Positions 1-8,327 of a DNA stretch of 42,122 bases are shown in pieces (position 1 is the first letter of the stretch; each line of letters starts with the position of its first letter). Source of the stretch: Candidatus Sumerlaeaceae bacterium (GTDB lineage: Bacteria; Sumerlaeota; Sumerlaeia; Sumerlaeales; Sumerlaeaceae); NCBI GenBank assembly GCA_019695055.1, contig JAIBAT010000071.1, positions 1 through 42,122 of the forward strand, read 5' to 3'. The notes below the pieces were generated by a model. The model did no database searches. It saw nothing but the letters and a program-made list of their open reading frames with translations, and was not told where the DNA came from. Made by a program: the position numbers and the translations under genes.

Positions 1-1
1 G

Positions 2-253
2 TTCCTGGAGGGAGCGCTACTGATTTCCGGCGCCATTCTACTGGATCGCCTGCCGAACGTTTCGATTGCCGCGCTCTTGGCAGCTCCGTTTGCCCCACTG
101 ATTTTTCTGGTGCCAGCCTTGAAGAAGCGGCTTTCCCGGGAGGGACTGCTTCCGAGGCTTACTGCGGCGGCAGTTGCCGCAGCGACGAGCGGGGCATTCG
201 CCGGTATTTCTGTGGCGGCGGCGATCATGGCATCGCCGCCGTTGGATATGTAG
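2..253 (+). CDS. C-terminal end of an unidentified membrane protein (partial)
   Basis: An open frame runs from the first bases of the window to a TAG at 251-253 and encodes 83 residues; the start lies outside. The peptide has two or three hydrophobic Ala/Leu/Ile-rich stretches (residues 2-14, 22-39 and 53-76) separated by a short basic segment with KKR, as in an inner-membrane protein with a cytoplasmic loop. It ends 27 bases before the convergent stop of the di-heme peroxidase gene. I do not recognise the family. The amphipathic, Ala-rich composition and third-position GC support real coding. Confidence 0.55.
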   Translation, partial: FLEGALLISGAILLDRLPNVSIAALLAAPFAPLIFLVPALKKRLSREGLLPRLTAAAVAAATSGAFAGISVAAAIMASPPLDM

Positions 254-280
254 TCGTCCCCCTGGCGAGCCATCCAATTC

Positions 281-1384
281 TCAGGGCTTCTGCGCTTGGG
301 ACTCCTGCTCCTTTGCACGTTTCACAAATGCTTCATCGGTCAGGGTCTTCAGAAACGCTATCAGCGCCTGTTTGTCTTCCGGGCTGAGGTTTATGGCGCC
401 CTGATGCTTCGCCAGGTTGGGATCCAGCGTTCGCGACTCCTTCACGCCGTGGTCATAGTGCTCAATGACTTCCTCAAGCGTTCGAAACCGTCCGTCGTGC
501 ATGTAGGGCGGAGTCAGTTCCACATTTCGGAGTGACGGAATCTTGAAACACCACTTTTCGTATTCCCTTCCGGTGACTTCGAAGCGTCCCAAATCCTTTC
601 CGTCACCGGCATCAAGGCCATTGTTGGCGAAACGCTCCGTGGTGAAAAGAGTGTTCCCATGGCAATGAAAACAATCGGCACCCCTGATGCCGCGGCCGGG
701 ATCGTACTCTGTGAAGAAGAGTTCCAGCCCTCGCTCCTCCTGTTGAGTGAATGTGGTTTCCCCCCGGCGTGCACGGTCGAACTTTGAGTCTTGAGAGATT
801 TGAACCAGCAGAAACTGCTCTAAAGCGAGGCCAAGCGTTGCACTGGTAATCGGCTTGGTCCCAAATGCAGCGGCAAAGGCTTTTTTGTACCCGGGGTCCT
901 TCGCGATGCGATTCATCAATCCATCGACAGGCTGATTCATTTCCTTTGGGTCGGTTATGGGATGGAAAACCTGCTCCCGAATTACGGTGGTTCGTCCGTC
1001 CCAGAAAAAACCACGACGCCAGGCGAGGTTGAAGAGCGGCATGGCGTTGCGACGCCCCACCTCCCCGGCTACGCCGGGAGTAATCGCGTGGAGCGAGTCG
1101 GCAAAAGCATCGTTGCCGCGGTGGCAGGTCGCGCATGAAACCGTCCCGTCGCTGGACAATCCCTTGTCAAAGAACAGTTTCTTCCCAAGTGCCACCCCCT
1201 CCTCAGTTAAAGGATTGTCCTGCGGAAAAGACGGCGGCGGGAACAGCGCGCTGATTGTCATTCTGTAAAGGGTGGGACTCGCGGGCAACTGTGGATTTGA
1301 TACGGCTCCCACGATTCCGGCCCAAGCTAATCCAAGTATTGCCGCTCCCGCCCACAAATACAAGTGTTTGCGATTACGGTGCAC
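281..1384 (-). CDS. MbnH-like di-heme cytochrome c peroxidase (MauG family)
   Basis: A periplasmic c-type di-heme enzyme of the CCP/MauG superfamily. An N-terminal hydrophobic segment looks like a signal peptide or anchor. Two heme-binding motifs, CATCH and CFHCH, lie about 155 residues apart, and the C-terminal heme-ligand region PPYMHDGRFRTLEEVIEHY is typical of the family. I prefer a GTG start at 1384, which has GAGG nine bases upstream and overlaps the MbnP-like stop by 11 bases; an ATG at 1414 has no visible ribosome binding site. In known MbnP/MbnH pairs MbnH oxidises a tryptophan of MbnP to kynurenine to make a copper site. The tight coupling to an MbnP homologue just upstream makes this role more likely than general H2O2 detoxification, but that is inference. 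Confidence 0.88.
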   Translation of the reverse strand: MHRNRKHLYLWAGAAILGLAWAGIVGAVSNPQLPASPTLYRMTISALFPPPSFPQDNPLTEEGVALGKKLFFDKGLSSDGTVSCATCHRGNDAFADSLHAITPGVAGEVGRRNAMPLFNLAWRRGFFWDGRTTVIREQVFHPITDPKEMNQPVDGLMNRIAKDPGYKKAFAAAFGTKPITSATLGLALEQFLLVQISQDSKFDRARRGETTFTQQEERGLELFFTEYDPGRGIRGADCFHCHGNTLFTTERFANNGLDAGDGKDLGRFEVTGREYEKWCFKIPSLRNVELTPPYMHDGRFRTLEEVIEHYDHGVKESRTLDPNLAKHQGAINLSPEDKQALIAFLKTLTDEAFVKRAKEQESQAQKP

Positions 1385-2123
1385 GCTTGCGGGCCTCAAA
1401 GGATCTCTGCACATTACGGACGATGCGTGGCGCCAGTGTGTCCCCAGCGGCCGAATGGGTCAGCCCGCCACCCTCAAGGGGGGAAAGCTTCGATGGGCCA
1501 TTCCAAATCCGGTCCACATGAAAAATGATTTCCGTTTGGGCAAGTGGCGTGTCCGCAGGCAGGCCAACGCAAATGTTCGCCAGATTGGAATCAGTACCAA
1601 CGTGATAAAGAAAGGTTTGTCTCACACCCTTATCCGGCGGTACCGAGCCCTCGATCGCCATGAAAACGTAGCCACCCTGCCAGCTCCAATGAAGGTTGCA
1701 TTCCAAAGGATTCAGCGCGTGGTTTGCAGGCCAACGGGCTGGATCGAGGTGGTTTGTCTCTTTCGAGACACCCACGTCGAATACCAATTCGTGCCATGTT
1801 CCGTCCGGTACCTTTTCAAGATTCAGCGAGCTCTTCTCCTCGAGCGGATTCAGGTGGAAGTATTGATCGACCAGGGTCACCGAAGATCCATCCGCACGCA
1901 CAAGACGCACGTTGGAGATGAGATACTCGAGCCGCGACAATTCCACCAGGGACCCTGTCGTCAAAACCAGTGGTTCGTGGAATCTCAATTGCTGCAATCC
2001 AAAGCTATGGCGAACCGGCAAAGCAACTTCCCCGGCTGAGGCGATGTTGGCCAGTAACCAAGGGGCCAGCACCATGAACCACATTGCCCTATTTGCCCTT
2101 TGGAATGGATGTTGTCCTATCAT
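1374..2123 (-). CDS. MbnP-like periplasmic metal-binding protein
   Basis: A 249-residue exported protein with an N-terminal signal peptide (basic residues 9-12, hydrophobic core 14-29, probable cleavage after ASA). It has the MbnP-family layout: YLISNVRL near residue 67, LNPLECNLHWSWQGGYVF near 137-154, an EGS, and FLYHVGTDSNL near 171. Trp146 and Trp148 in HWSWQGGY are candidates for the tryptophan that MbnH enzymes convert to kynurenine, and the histidines are candidate copper ligands. It overlaps the downstream di-heme enzyme, as expected for a co-produced substrate and enzyme. The ATG at 2123 gives a proper basic n-region; an ATG at 2084 would remove it. Family assignment is by motif recognition; copper binding is inferred. 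Confidence 0.82.
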   Translation of the reverse strand: MIGQHPFQRANRAMWFMVLAPWLLANIASAGEVALPVRHSFGLQQLRFHEPLVLTTGSLVELSRLEYLISNVRLVRADGSSVTLVDQYFHLNPLEEKSSLNLEKVPDGTWHELVFDVGVSKETNHLDPARWPANHALNPLECNLHWSWQGGYVFMAIEGSVPPDKGVRQTFLYHVGTDSNLANICVGLPADTPLAQTEIIFHVDRIWNGPSKLSPLEGGGLTHSAAGDTLAPRIVRNVQRSFEARKRAP

Positions 2124-2165
2124 TGGCGGCTCTGCTGACCTTCTGCGCTAAGTAGCGCCGGTTCA

Positions 2166-3461
2166 TCAATAAGAATTCCAATCGTCAACCCGGGCCGCGG
2201 GAGTCGTTCGGATAAAGTAGGTCGTGACTGACTCGCTGATTGTGACGGCGTTGCCACCCGTCACCGTTCCGTAGTACTCCGCCCCAATGGTAAAGGGATA
2301 GGCAGGGGCTCCCGTGGCATCGATAGCCACAAAGTAAGCGTAGGTACCAGAGGGATACTCAGGTGTTACACAGGTGCGCCCATTGTACTTGTCCAAATCG
2401 AAATCTGTTCCCTGCGTAAGGCTATGATCGCCGAGGTAATCGAAATCCTCCGCGTACCAGCCCAGTGGGCGCGCGGTCGTTACGTTTGGCCCGTACTGGT
2501 TTACGGCAAGGTTCTGGGGTTGTCCATACGCAGTTGCCGCCCACGCAGGCAAAGTATGGCGACCAGTTGATGATAAATTTGTCGTTCCGTTTGTGCCGTT
2601 GCGCACGGCGTAACCGGTCCGCATTCGCGCAATGCTGCTGGCCGAATTCATCGCGCTGCTATAGCCATAGGGACCATAGACAGGATAACCGTCAAAGGCC
2701 CATCCCAACAAGGGGGAATGGTGCAACGTCCCCGTGGATTCGCTGTAGGTGTTCGTCCCGGAATTGTAGGTCATGTTGTCATTGAGCTGGTACCGCAGCC
2801 CCTTGGGGCTTGCATGGTAGTGGTAAGCGCCGTTTCCCGGCTGGTGGGCATAGGCCGGGTCGAATGTGGCCACCTCTGCCGCGATGGCGCTGCGGTTCCA
2901 CAGTCCGTCACCCTTGTTTCCCGGAGGACCGTTGGTTGAGTAGTCATTGGCCAGGCTCGTGCTGTAGGAGAACATATCGAGGCCATTGAAGAAACCTGCC
3001 CCGTTTACCCAAAGCCCGACATTTCCGCCGCCCAACCTCGTATGAGCGCCGGAGGCAGGAGTCGGATTGCGCGGGAATTTCAACTGGTAGGACTGAGCTG
3101 AAGGCCAATTCCCGAAAACGGTCGTGCTATTGATGTACCATGGCCCCATGATATGGCTCGCAAGCCCGTTGGAATTGATGTACACATAATTCGCGGAATA
3201 GCGAATTTGCTGAACGTCGGAGTAGGCCTGCGTGCTCTGGCCGCCGCCCATGTTGGGCAAACCGGCGGATGGCCAGGTCGTTTTGATCTGGCCGCCCGTC
3301 ACTTCAACCACGCGGGCGTACTGGTTGGCGTTGGATGTGTACCACGATGAGAGGATCGGTGGGTCAACTGCATAACTTATGGATGCTGCGGCCATTATCA
3401 AACAGGCTATGCCTGCGAGTCTTGTCCTGCCCCCCCGGGGTTGCGTATTCGCCGATTCCAT
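2166..3461 (-). CDS. Secreted YHYH-domain protein
   Basis: A 431-residue exported protein with a signal peptide (basic residues 9-14, hydrophobic core 15-30). The central YHYH domain is recognised from GNGAYHYHASPKGLRYQL (YHYH at residues 213-216) followed by LLGWAFDGYPVYGPYGY at 251-267. A TYAYFVAIDATGAPAYPFTIG stretch near the C terminus is also typical of these proteins. No enzymatic activity is established for the family; the repeated histidines suggest metal binding. It lies 42 bases upstream of the MbnP-like gene on the same strand, so the three genes are probably one transcript starting in the 3462-3605 spacer. The start has GGGAAGGGAG about ten bases upstream. Confidence 0.85.
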   Translation of the reverse strand: MESANTQPRGGRTRLAGIACLIMAAASISYAVDPPILSSWYTSNANQYARVVEVTGGQIKTTWPSAGLPNMGGGQSTQAYSDVQQIRYSANYVYINSNGLASHIMGPWYINSTTVFGNWPSAQSYQLKFPRNPTPASGAHTRLGGGNVGLWVNGAGFFNGLDMFSYSTSLANDYSTNGPPGNKGDGLWNRSAIAAEVATFDPAYAHQPGNGAYHYHASPKGLRYQLNDNMTYNSGTNTYSESTGTLHHSPLLGWAFDGYPVYGPYGYSSAMNSASSIARMRTGYAVRNGTNGTTNLSSTGRHTLPAWAATAYGQPQNLAVNQYGPNVTTARPLGWYAEDFDYLGDHSLTQGTDFDLDKYNGRTCVTPEYPSGTYAYFVAIDATGAPAYPFTIGAEYYGTVTGGNAVTISESVTTYFIRTTPAARVDDWNSY

Positions 3462-3537
3462 GTGCTGTTCTCCCTTCCCGGTTTGAACTTCTGGAAACAG
3501 TGTGCCACACCGATTCTAAACCCACCATGGGCGGGGG

Positions 3538-3553
3538 ATTAAGATTTGTTAAT
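3538..3553. promoter_or_regulatory. Inverted repeat ATTAA-N6-TTAAT, candidate operator
   Basis: The 144-base spacer between the divergent YHYH and response-regulator genes contains a perfect 5-bp inverted repeat, ATTAA, six bases, TTAAT. It is the most obvious dyad in the spacer and sits where a dimeric OmpR-type regulator could control both directions. The arms are short and A/T-rich, so chance occurrence is possible. Confidence 0.3.
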
Positions 3554-3605
3554 TTGCGCTCGGTTCTCGACATATCGCAAACTGCCCCTGTAGAAGGAGG
3601 GCATT

Positions 3606-4298
3606 ATGAAGATCCTGCTGGTCGAAGACGAGACCCCCATTGCCGATTTCGCACGCAAGGGCCTCGAAGAACAGGGATTCACAGTGGATGTCTCGTCCGA
3701 CGGCGAGGACGGATTTCACCTGGCCACGACGCAAGAGTACGACGCCATCATACTCGACATCATGCTGCCTGGTCGCGATGGCATCAGCATCCTCAAGGGG
3801 CTTCGCGAAAAGGGAGTGGCCGTTCCCGTCCTGCTTCTCACGGCTCGCGGCAGCCTCGATGACCGCCTGCAGGGTCTCAATCTTGGCGCCGACGATTATA
3901 TGACCAAACCTTTTTACGTTGAGGAACTGGTCGCCCGCGTTCACGCCATTCATCGGCGCCATACCGGGGAACGCCTGACAATCCGTACGGTTGGGGACCT
4001 GCGGATCAATTTGCTCACGCGGGAAGTCTGGAGGGGGGATAGCCCCATTGAACTCACCTCGCGGGAATTCAACCTGCTGGAATACCTTACGCGAGTTCCC
4101 GGCCGCGTTTATACCCGGACGCAGATCCTGGAGCATGTCTGGGGCTACTACTTTGACCCCAAGACAAACGTCATTGACGTACACATCCAGAAACTGCGGG
4201 TCCGCCTGGCAAGGGAAGGCGAGGACCGTGAAGCTGTCATTCAAACGGTGCGCGGCGCGGGGTATCGCGTCGCGGCCGCGGAGGCAGCGGCACCGTGA
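3606..4298 (+). CDS. OmpR/PhoB-family response regulator (CusR/CopR-like)
   Basis: A 230-residue two-component regulator. The receiver domain (1-120) has the acidic pair in VEDE, the phospho-acceptor Asp51 in LDIMLPGRDG, and Lys101 in MTKPF. The winged-helix DNA-binding domain (about 130-225) contains the typical LTSREFNLLEYL, RTQILEHVW and VIDVHIQKLRVRL segments and ends with VRGAGYRV. The start has a strong AGAAGGAGGG seven bases upstream. The stop overlaps the kinase start by four bases (GTGA), so the two are translationally coupled. Divergence from the MbnP/MbnH/YHYH genes suggests it controls them in response to copper or another periplasmic signal; that is inferred from position. Confidence 0.93.
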   Translation: MKILLVEDETPIADFARKGLEEQGFTVDVSSDGEDGFHLATTQEYDAIILDIMLPGRDGISILKGLREKGVAVPVLLLTARGSLDDRLQGLNLGADDYMTKPFYVEELVARVHAIHRRHTGERLTIRTVGDLRINLLTREVWRGDSPIELTSREFNLLEYLTRVPGRVYTRTQILEHVWGYYFDPKTNVIDVHIQKLRVRLAREGEDREAVIQTVRGAGYRVAAAEAAAP

Positions 4299-5755
4299 AG
4301 TTGCTTCGATCCCTTGGCAGTCGCCTGGCCTTGTGGGCCATGGCGGGTGCCACATTGGTGGTGCTTGCTGCACTAACCATCACGTGGTTTACACTTCGCC
4401 GCCAGATGCTGGCCAGCGTTGACCGTAGCCTTGAGCGTGGACTGGCCTGGGTTGTCGACAAACCCGTCAGCACGGAAATGGGGATGGTGGAGGATCGCCT
4501 CGCCGTGGAAATGGTGGATCCCTATGGTTCCCCCATGGGCCTTTGCGTTGTGGACAAGGCGAACAATGCCTCCATCTTTCAATCCACTTTGTGGATGCAG
4601 GGGGTGGGCAGTAACAACCTGCCAGACGAGTTGGTTCAGGCCGCGAAATTCTCCCTGGATAATCGCGACACTTCGGCCTCACGAGTCATCACAAAAACAG
4701 TGGAAACTTCTGGGGGACCATACCGTCTTGGTGTGCTTGCCACCCGGGAGGCACTTTATGGTGCGAGTTTCTCGCTGCTTCCCGCCCTGGCGGAGTCGCG
4801 AAGCCTTGCCCTGGAGACATTGTGGGCGCTGCCGGCCGGCCTTGCAGTTGCAGCCATGGCTGGCTGGCTGCTGGCGCGGCGGGCCCTGCAGCCCGTGCGA
4901 GCGCTTTCTTTCGCCATGGAACGCATAACAGCCCAAGGCCTTGACCAGCGCGTATTGCCCCAGGGGAAAGCTGAGGAGTTCCAACACCTGATATCCCTAT
5001 TTAACCGCATGATGGAACGTCTCGAGGCCGGCTTCGCAGAGAATCGTCGGTTTACGGGCGACGCAGCCCATGAGTTGCGCACCCCGCTGACCATCCTGCA
5101 GGGACGTCTGGAACAGCGTCTTCAGGACCCCAAATTGGGTCCCGACGAACAGGATTTCATTGCCGATCTGCTCAACGACATTGCCCGCCTTAAGGCGATT
5201 CTCGAGAAGTTGCTGCTCATCTCTTTGAGCGACTCTGGCGCCATGCCCATTCACCCTGCGTCCCTGGATTTGGCGCTACTTGCGGAAGAGATGTGCGATG
5301 ATATTCGTTTGGTGGATCCCAAGCGTGTGATACATTTCAAGCATGATGGGGATACACGGCTTCACGCCGATCGCGGGCTGGTGAGTCAGGTGATTCAAAA
5401 CTTGCTTTCCAATGCACAGAAGTACTCGGACAAGGATGGTCCCATTGCTGTCAGCGTAAACAACGGTGCCGGGTATGTGTGTCTGCGCGTCACAAACGCG
5501 GGTCGGGGAATTCCGTGGGAACAGCGAGAGCAAATCTTCGACCGATTCTACCGTTTGGAAAAATCGCGAAGCAGGGCCTTGGGTGGGGCAGGCCTTGGGC
5601 TGGCTTTGGCCCGTGAGATTGCTCGCGCCCACCACGGAGATCTGACCCTTGTGGATGGCGCTCCGGAGCGAATCACCTTCGAATTGCGGTTACCCAAGGG
5701 AGAAACCAACAAGACGAACAATACAACGAAGCCCATGCCCAAAGCGAAGCATTAG
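4295..5755 (+). CDS. Membrane sensor histidine kinase (CusS-like)
   Basis: A 486-residue kinase with TM1 at about 10-34, a periplasmic sensor of about 135 residues, TM2 at about 173-194, a HAMP domain (195-245), and a HisKA H-box with His259 in AAHELRTPLTIL. The HATPase domain has the N-box NLLSNAQKYS, GRGIPWEQREQIFDRFYR, and the G-box GGAGLGLALAREIARAHHG. It starts with GTG overlapping the regulator stop. The domain order matches heavy-metal sensor kinases of the CusS type, but the periplasmic part has no obvious His/Met/Cys cluster, so the ligand cannot be read from the sequence. It ends nine bases before the convergent stop of queA. Confidence 0.92.
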   Translation: MKLLRSLGSRLALWAMAGATLVVLAALTITWFTLRRQMLASVDRSLERGLAWVVDKPVSTEMGMVEDRLAVEMVDPYGSPMGLCVVDKANNASIFQSTLWMQGVGSNNLPDELVQAAKFSLDNRDTSASRVITKTVETSGGPYRLGVLATREALYGASFSLLPALAESRSLALETLWALPAGLAVAAMAGWLLARRALQPVRALSFAMERITAQGLDQRVLPQGKAEEFQHLISLFNRMMERLEAGFAENRRFTGDAAHELRTPLTILQGRLEQRLQDPKLGPDEQDFIADLLNDIARLKAILEKLLLISLSDSGAMPIHPASLDLALLAEEMCDDIRLVDPKRVIHFKHDGDTRLHADRGLVSQVIQNLLSNAQKYSDKDGPIAVSVNNGAGYVCLRVTNAGRGIPWEQREQIFDRFYRLEKSRSRALGGAGLGLALAREIARAHHGDLTLVDGAPERITFELRLPKGETNKTNNTTKPMPKAKH

Positions 5756-5764
5756 GCTTGAGGT

Positions 5765-6841
5765 TCACAACAGCAGCATCGCGTCCCCGTAACTGAAGAA
5801 GCGATATTCCTCCCTGACCGCCTCCGCGTAAGCGCGAAGGATGAATTCCCGTCCTGCGAAGGCGCTTACCAGCATCAGCAAGGTGCTCCGGGGCAGATGG
5901 AAATTCGTGACCATGGCATCTACCACCCTAAAATTGCTTCCGGGGGTTAGCATCAGTGCCGTGTCAAAGCGTCCCGCGCGTACACTCCCGTCCTCCGCCA
6001 CGGAGGATTCCAATGTCCGGACCGCTGTTGTTCCCACAGCAATTACCCGGCGGCCCTCGGCTTTGGCTGAGTTTATGGCTGCAGCCGTGCCCTCTGAAAT
6101 CTCGTAATGTTCTGTGTGCATGGGGTGGTCTTCCACCTCTTCCACCTCCACGGGCTTAAAAGTTCCCAGTCCCACATGGAGCGTTACGGCTGCTCGTTGA
6201 ACTCCGTTGGCCTCCAGTGATGCCAGCAATTCCGGTGAAAAATGGAGCCCGGCAGTCGGTGCCGCGATGGAACCAGGCTCACGAGCATAAACAGTCTGGT
6301 AACGCGAGTTGTCGTCCATGTCTGCGGGTTTCAGAGGATCCGCCAATCCCATTTCGCGCCGCCTTTGGATGATGTAAGGGGGCAACGGGACCTCGCCAAT
6401 TTGATCCAGCCAGGGCATGACGTCGGGTGCTGAGAACTCCACTTCCCGCTCGCCTTCGCCGGTATAATGAAGCACGGTTGCTGTCAGTTCCTTATTGGCA
6501 AAGTATACGACCTGCCCCGGCTTGAGCTTTTTCGCTGGACGGCACAGGACGTTCCAGCGGTCTGTCAGCCCACTTTGACCAGTTCGCTCCATTAACAGCA
6601 TTTCCACACTTCCGCCGGTTTCAAGGCGCTTTCCATGGATCCGGGCACGGATAACTTTACTATCATTCACGACGAGCAGGTCGCCGGGCTTCAAATAACT
6701 CCCGATCTCAACGAACCGACGATGCTCGATGGACCCCTTGTTGCGATGAAGAACCATCAGGCGTGAACCCTCCCGCATTTCGGTCGGCACGGCCGCGATC
6801 AGTTCGTGGGGCAGGCTAAATTCAAAAAGGTCTGTGCGCAT
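5765..6841 (-). CDS. queA: S-adenosylmethionine:tRNA ribosyltransferase-isomerase
   Basis: QueA transfers and isomerises the ribosyl moiety of AdoMet onto 7-aminomethyl-7-deazaguanine in tRNA to form epoxyqueuosine. The 358-residue product has the full family signature: FELPHELIA-type N terminus (FEFSLPHELIAAVP), DLLVVNDSKVIRARIHG, QTVYAREPGSIAAPTAGLHF, VTLHVGLGTFKPVEVE, and the C-terminal VTNFHLPRSTLLMLVSAFAG. Length is normal and no key segment is missing. It is downstream of a terminator, so it is probably expressed separately from the lipoprotein gene on the same strand. Confidence 0.97.
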   Translation of the reverse strand: MRTDLFEFSLPHELIAAVPTEMREGSRLMVLHRNKGSIEHRRFVEIGSYLKPGDLLVVNDSKVIRARIHGKRLETGGSVEMLLMERTGQSGLTDRWNVLCRPAKKLKPGQVVYFANKELTATVLHYTGEGEREVEFSAPDVMPWLDQIGEVPLPPYIIQRRREMGLADPLKPADMDDNSRYQTVYAREPGSIAAPTAGLHFSPELLASLEANGVQRAAVTLHVGLGTFKPVEVEEVEDHPMHTEHYEISEGTAAAINSAKAEGRRVIAVGTTAVRTLESSVAEDGSVRAGRFDTALMLTPGSNFRVVDAMVTNFHLPRSTLLMLVSAFAGREFILRAYAEAVREEYRFFSYGDAMLLL

Positions 6842-6891
6842 GTTTTGCTTCGCCAGTCTACCGGGCGCGCCGGCACTCCATCAAAAGAAAC

Positions 6892-6919
6892 GTCCCCCGG
6901 ACCAAATGGCCCGGGGGAC
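6892..6919 (-). terminator. Rho-independent terminator after the lipoprotein gene
   Basis: A 9-bp perfect stem (GTCCCCCGG with CCGGGGGAC, ten-base loop) is followed on the minus strand by GTTTCTTTT. It lies between the stop of the lipoprotein gene and the queA start and would end leftward transcription of the 9092-7000 group. Confidence 0.85.
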
Positions 6920-6999
6920 TGGATTGCTTAATTCTGTCCCAAGCGACCGGGGCGCCAAGCGCCACCAGCCATAACCTCTACAACTCGCAAGGCCTCAAC

Positions 7000-7542
7000 T
7001 CACGAGCTGAATTTTGAATCTGTTCTCTCGGGTGCTGGAGGGGCACTGACCGGAATCACGGTCGCTGCAGCACCAGCAGGTTTCTCGGTTGTGTTGTTGG
7101 ATTGTGGGCCCGATACGGCCTCCCCTGATGGGACGTCCGCGTCGGTTTTGGCGGCGGTTCCCGAGTTAGCCTTACGAACCGGTGCTGCGAACAACGTGTC
7201 ATCGGCGTTCCCCACACTACTGTCCGTGGCTGCGGCAGGTGCTGAAGCGACCTCCGTTTTTGCCGGAGCCGCTGCGGATTTGGTGGATTTGGCCACCATG
7301 GTATCCGAGCCAGCAGGCTTGGAGGACTTGGGAATCGAAGCCCCGGTCTTGGGCTTGGATCCTCCCATGTTGTACATCTTGTTAGGCGCCACCGATATGG
7401 TGGACGACGGCGCGGAAAGCGGGGGAGGAGCCGCCATGGCGCCCGGCCCTGCAGCAGCAGGAGACGTTGAGCGGCTGGTCGTGTTGCATCCAGCCAGCGC
7501 AACACATGACAACGAGAACGTCAGAGCCGTGGACAATTTCAT
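7000..7542 (-). CDS. Low-complexity putative lipoprotein
   Basis: A 180-residue protein with a short signal sequence and a good lipobox, VALAGC, giving a lipidated Cys at residue 19. The mature part is almost entirely Ala, Ser, Pro, Thr, Lys and Gly with no folded domain I recognise, suggesting a disordered envelope linker. GAAAGG lies about ten bases upstream of the start. It is followed by a strong terminator and is preceded at 131 bases by the HD-domain gene. Function is unknown. Confidence 0.7.
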   Translation of the reverse strand: MKLSTALTFSLSCVALAGCNTTSRSTSPAAAGPGAMAAPPPLSAPSSTISVAPNKMYNMGGSKPKTGASIPKSSKPAGSDTMVAKSTKSAAAPAKTEVASAPAAATDSSVGNADDTLFAAPVRKANSGTAAKTDADVPSGEAVSGPQSNNTTEKPAGAAATVIPVSAPPAPERTDSKFSS

Positions 7543-7673
7543 GCGAAGTGCCTTTTCCTTTCACGATTTTACTGCGGGAACCAGTTCTCCCTGCGGCCCG
7601 GTGCCCGTCAAGAAAAATTCATATCATTGGGGTTAGGCAGCTTATCCACAAGGAAGCCTATACGAACGGAACC

Positions 7674-8282
7674 CTATTGGGGTGCAGACCCCGAGGCGAG
7701 TTTTCGTCGCATTCCTTCAATCTCTTCCAAGATCACTTGCATCAATGGTTCATGGGTCCCCATAGCCAATTCACCGTAGAATCTGGCTGTTTTGGCGAGA
7801 TAGTTGGCGATTTTCTCCTCGTCAGGGCACGAATGGAGGGAAATCAAGTTGTCCAGGCGATCACATAGCTTTATGATACGGACTGCCTTTGTAGAAGCGA
7901 GGAGCTGCCGGTGGAAATCGGGGATCGACAACTCGCCGCCAGTGGCGAACTTTTTTGAGAGTGCTTTTACGGCGTTGGCCACGTCAGGCCCGAATTGCGC
8001 AGCCAGCCCCTCGAAGGATGTATTGGGGTCATCTTCCAGGACATCGTGTAGTACGGCGGCGGCGACATCGTCTTGGGTGACAGGATCAGGCGCGAACATG
8101 AGGAAGTGTGTGGCGACACGGATGGGGTGGATAATGTAGGTTTCCCCGCCGTCTCGCCGGTGGGGAGCGTGGGAAACCCGGGCCACTTCGACCGCCCGAC
8201 GCACAGTGGCATCGCCTCCGCAACGGTACCGCGCAGAGGCATAGAGTGTTTCAATAGCGTGAGTTACGTATACTTCTTCCAT
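7674..8282 (-). CDS. HD-domain protein resembling small alarmone (ppGpp) hydrolases
   Basis: A 202-residue single-domain protein similar to the hydrolase half of RelA/SpoT and to MESH1. The metal-binding set is visible: HP in YIIHPIRVA (52-53), HDVLEDD (79-85, the HDxxED motif) and Asp141 in IIKLCDRLDNL. There is no synthetase, TGS or ACT domain. The likely reaction is Mn-dependent removal of the 3'-pyrophosphate from (p)ppGpp or another nucleotide 3'-phosphate. The substrate cannot be settled from sequence, since related HD proteins have other roles. GGGAGGAG lies about a dozen bases upstream of the start, and the membrane-protein gene is 45 bases upstream on the same strand. Confidence 0.82.
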   Translation of the reverse strand: MEEVYVTHAIETLYASARYRCGGDATVRRAVEVARVSHAPHRRDGGETYIIHPIRVATHFLMFAPDPVTQDDVAAAVLHDVLEDDPNTSFEGLAAQFGPDVANAVKALSKKFATGGELSIPDFHRQLLASTKAVRIIKLCDRLDNLISLHSCPDEEKIANYLAKTARFYGELAMGTHEPLMQVILEEIEGMRRKLASGSAPQ

Positions 8283-8327
8283 TCAGTCTTTGAAGCTCCT
8301 CCCTGCTGTAGTTTCATTGTTGCCTTC

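Noticed and set aside
1272..2039. 255-codon plus-strand open frame
   Set aside because: It is antisense to the MbnP-like gene, has no ribosome site and the protein shows no domain or sensible composition.
3549..4373. 274-codon minus-strand open frame
   Set aside because: It is opposite the response regulator, whose domains are certain; high GC makes long antisense frames common here.
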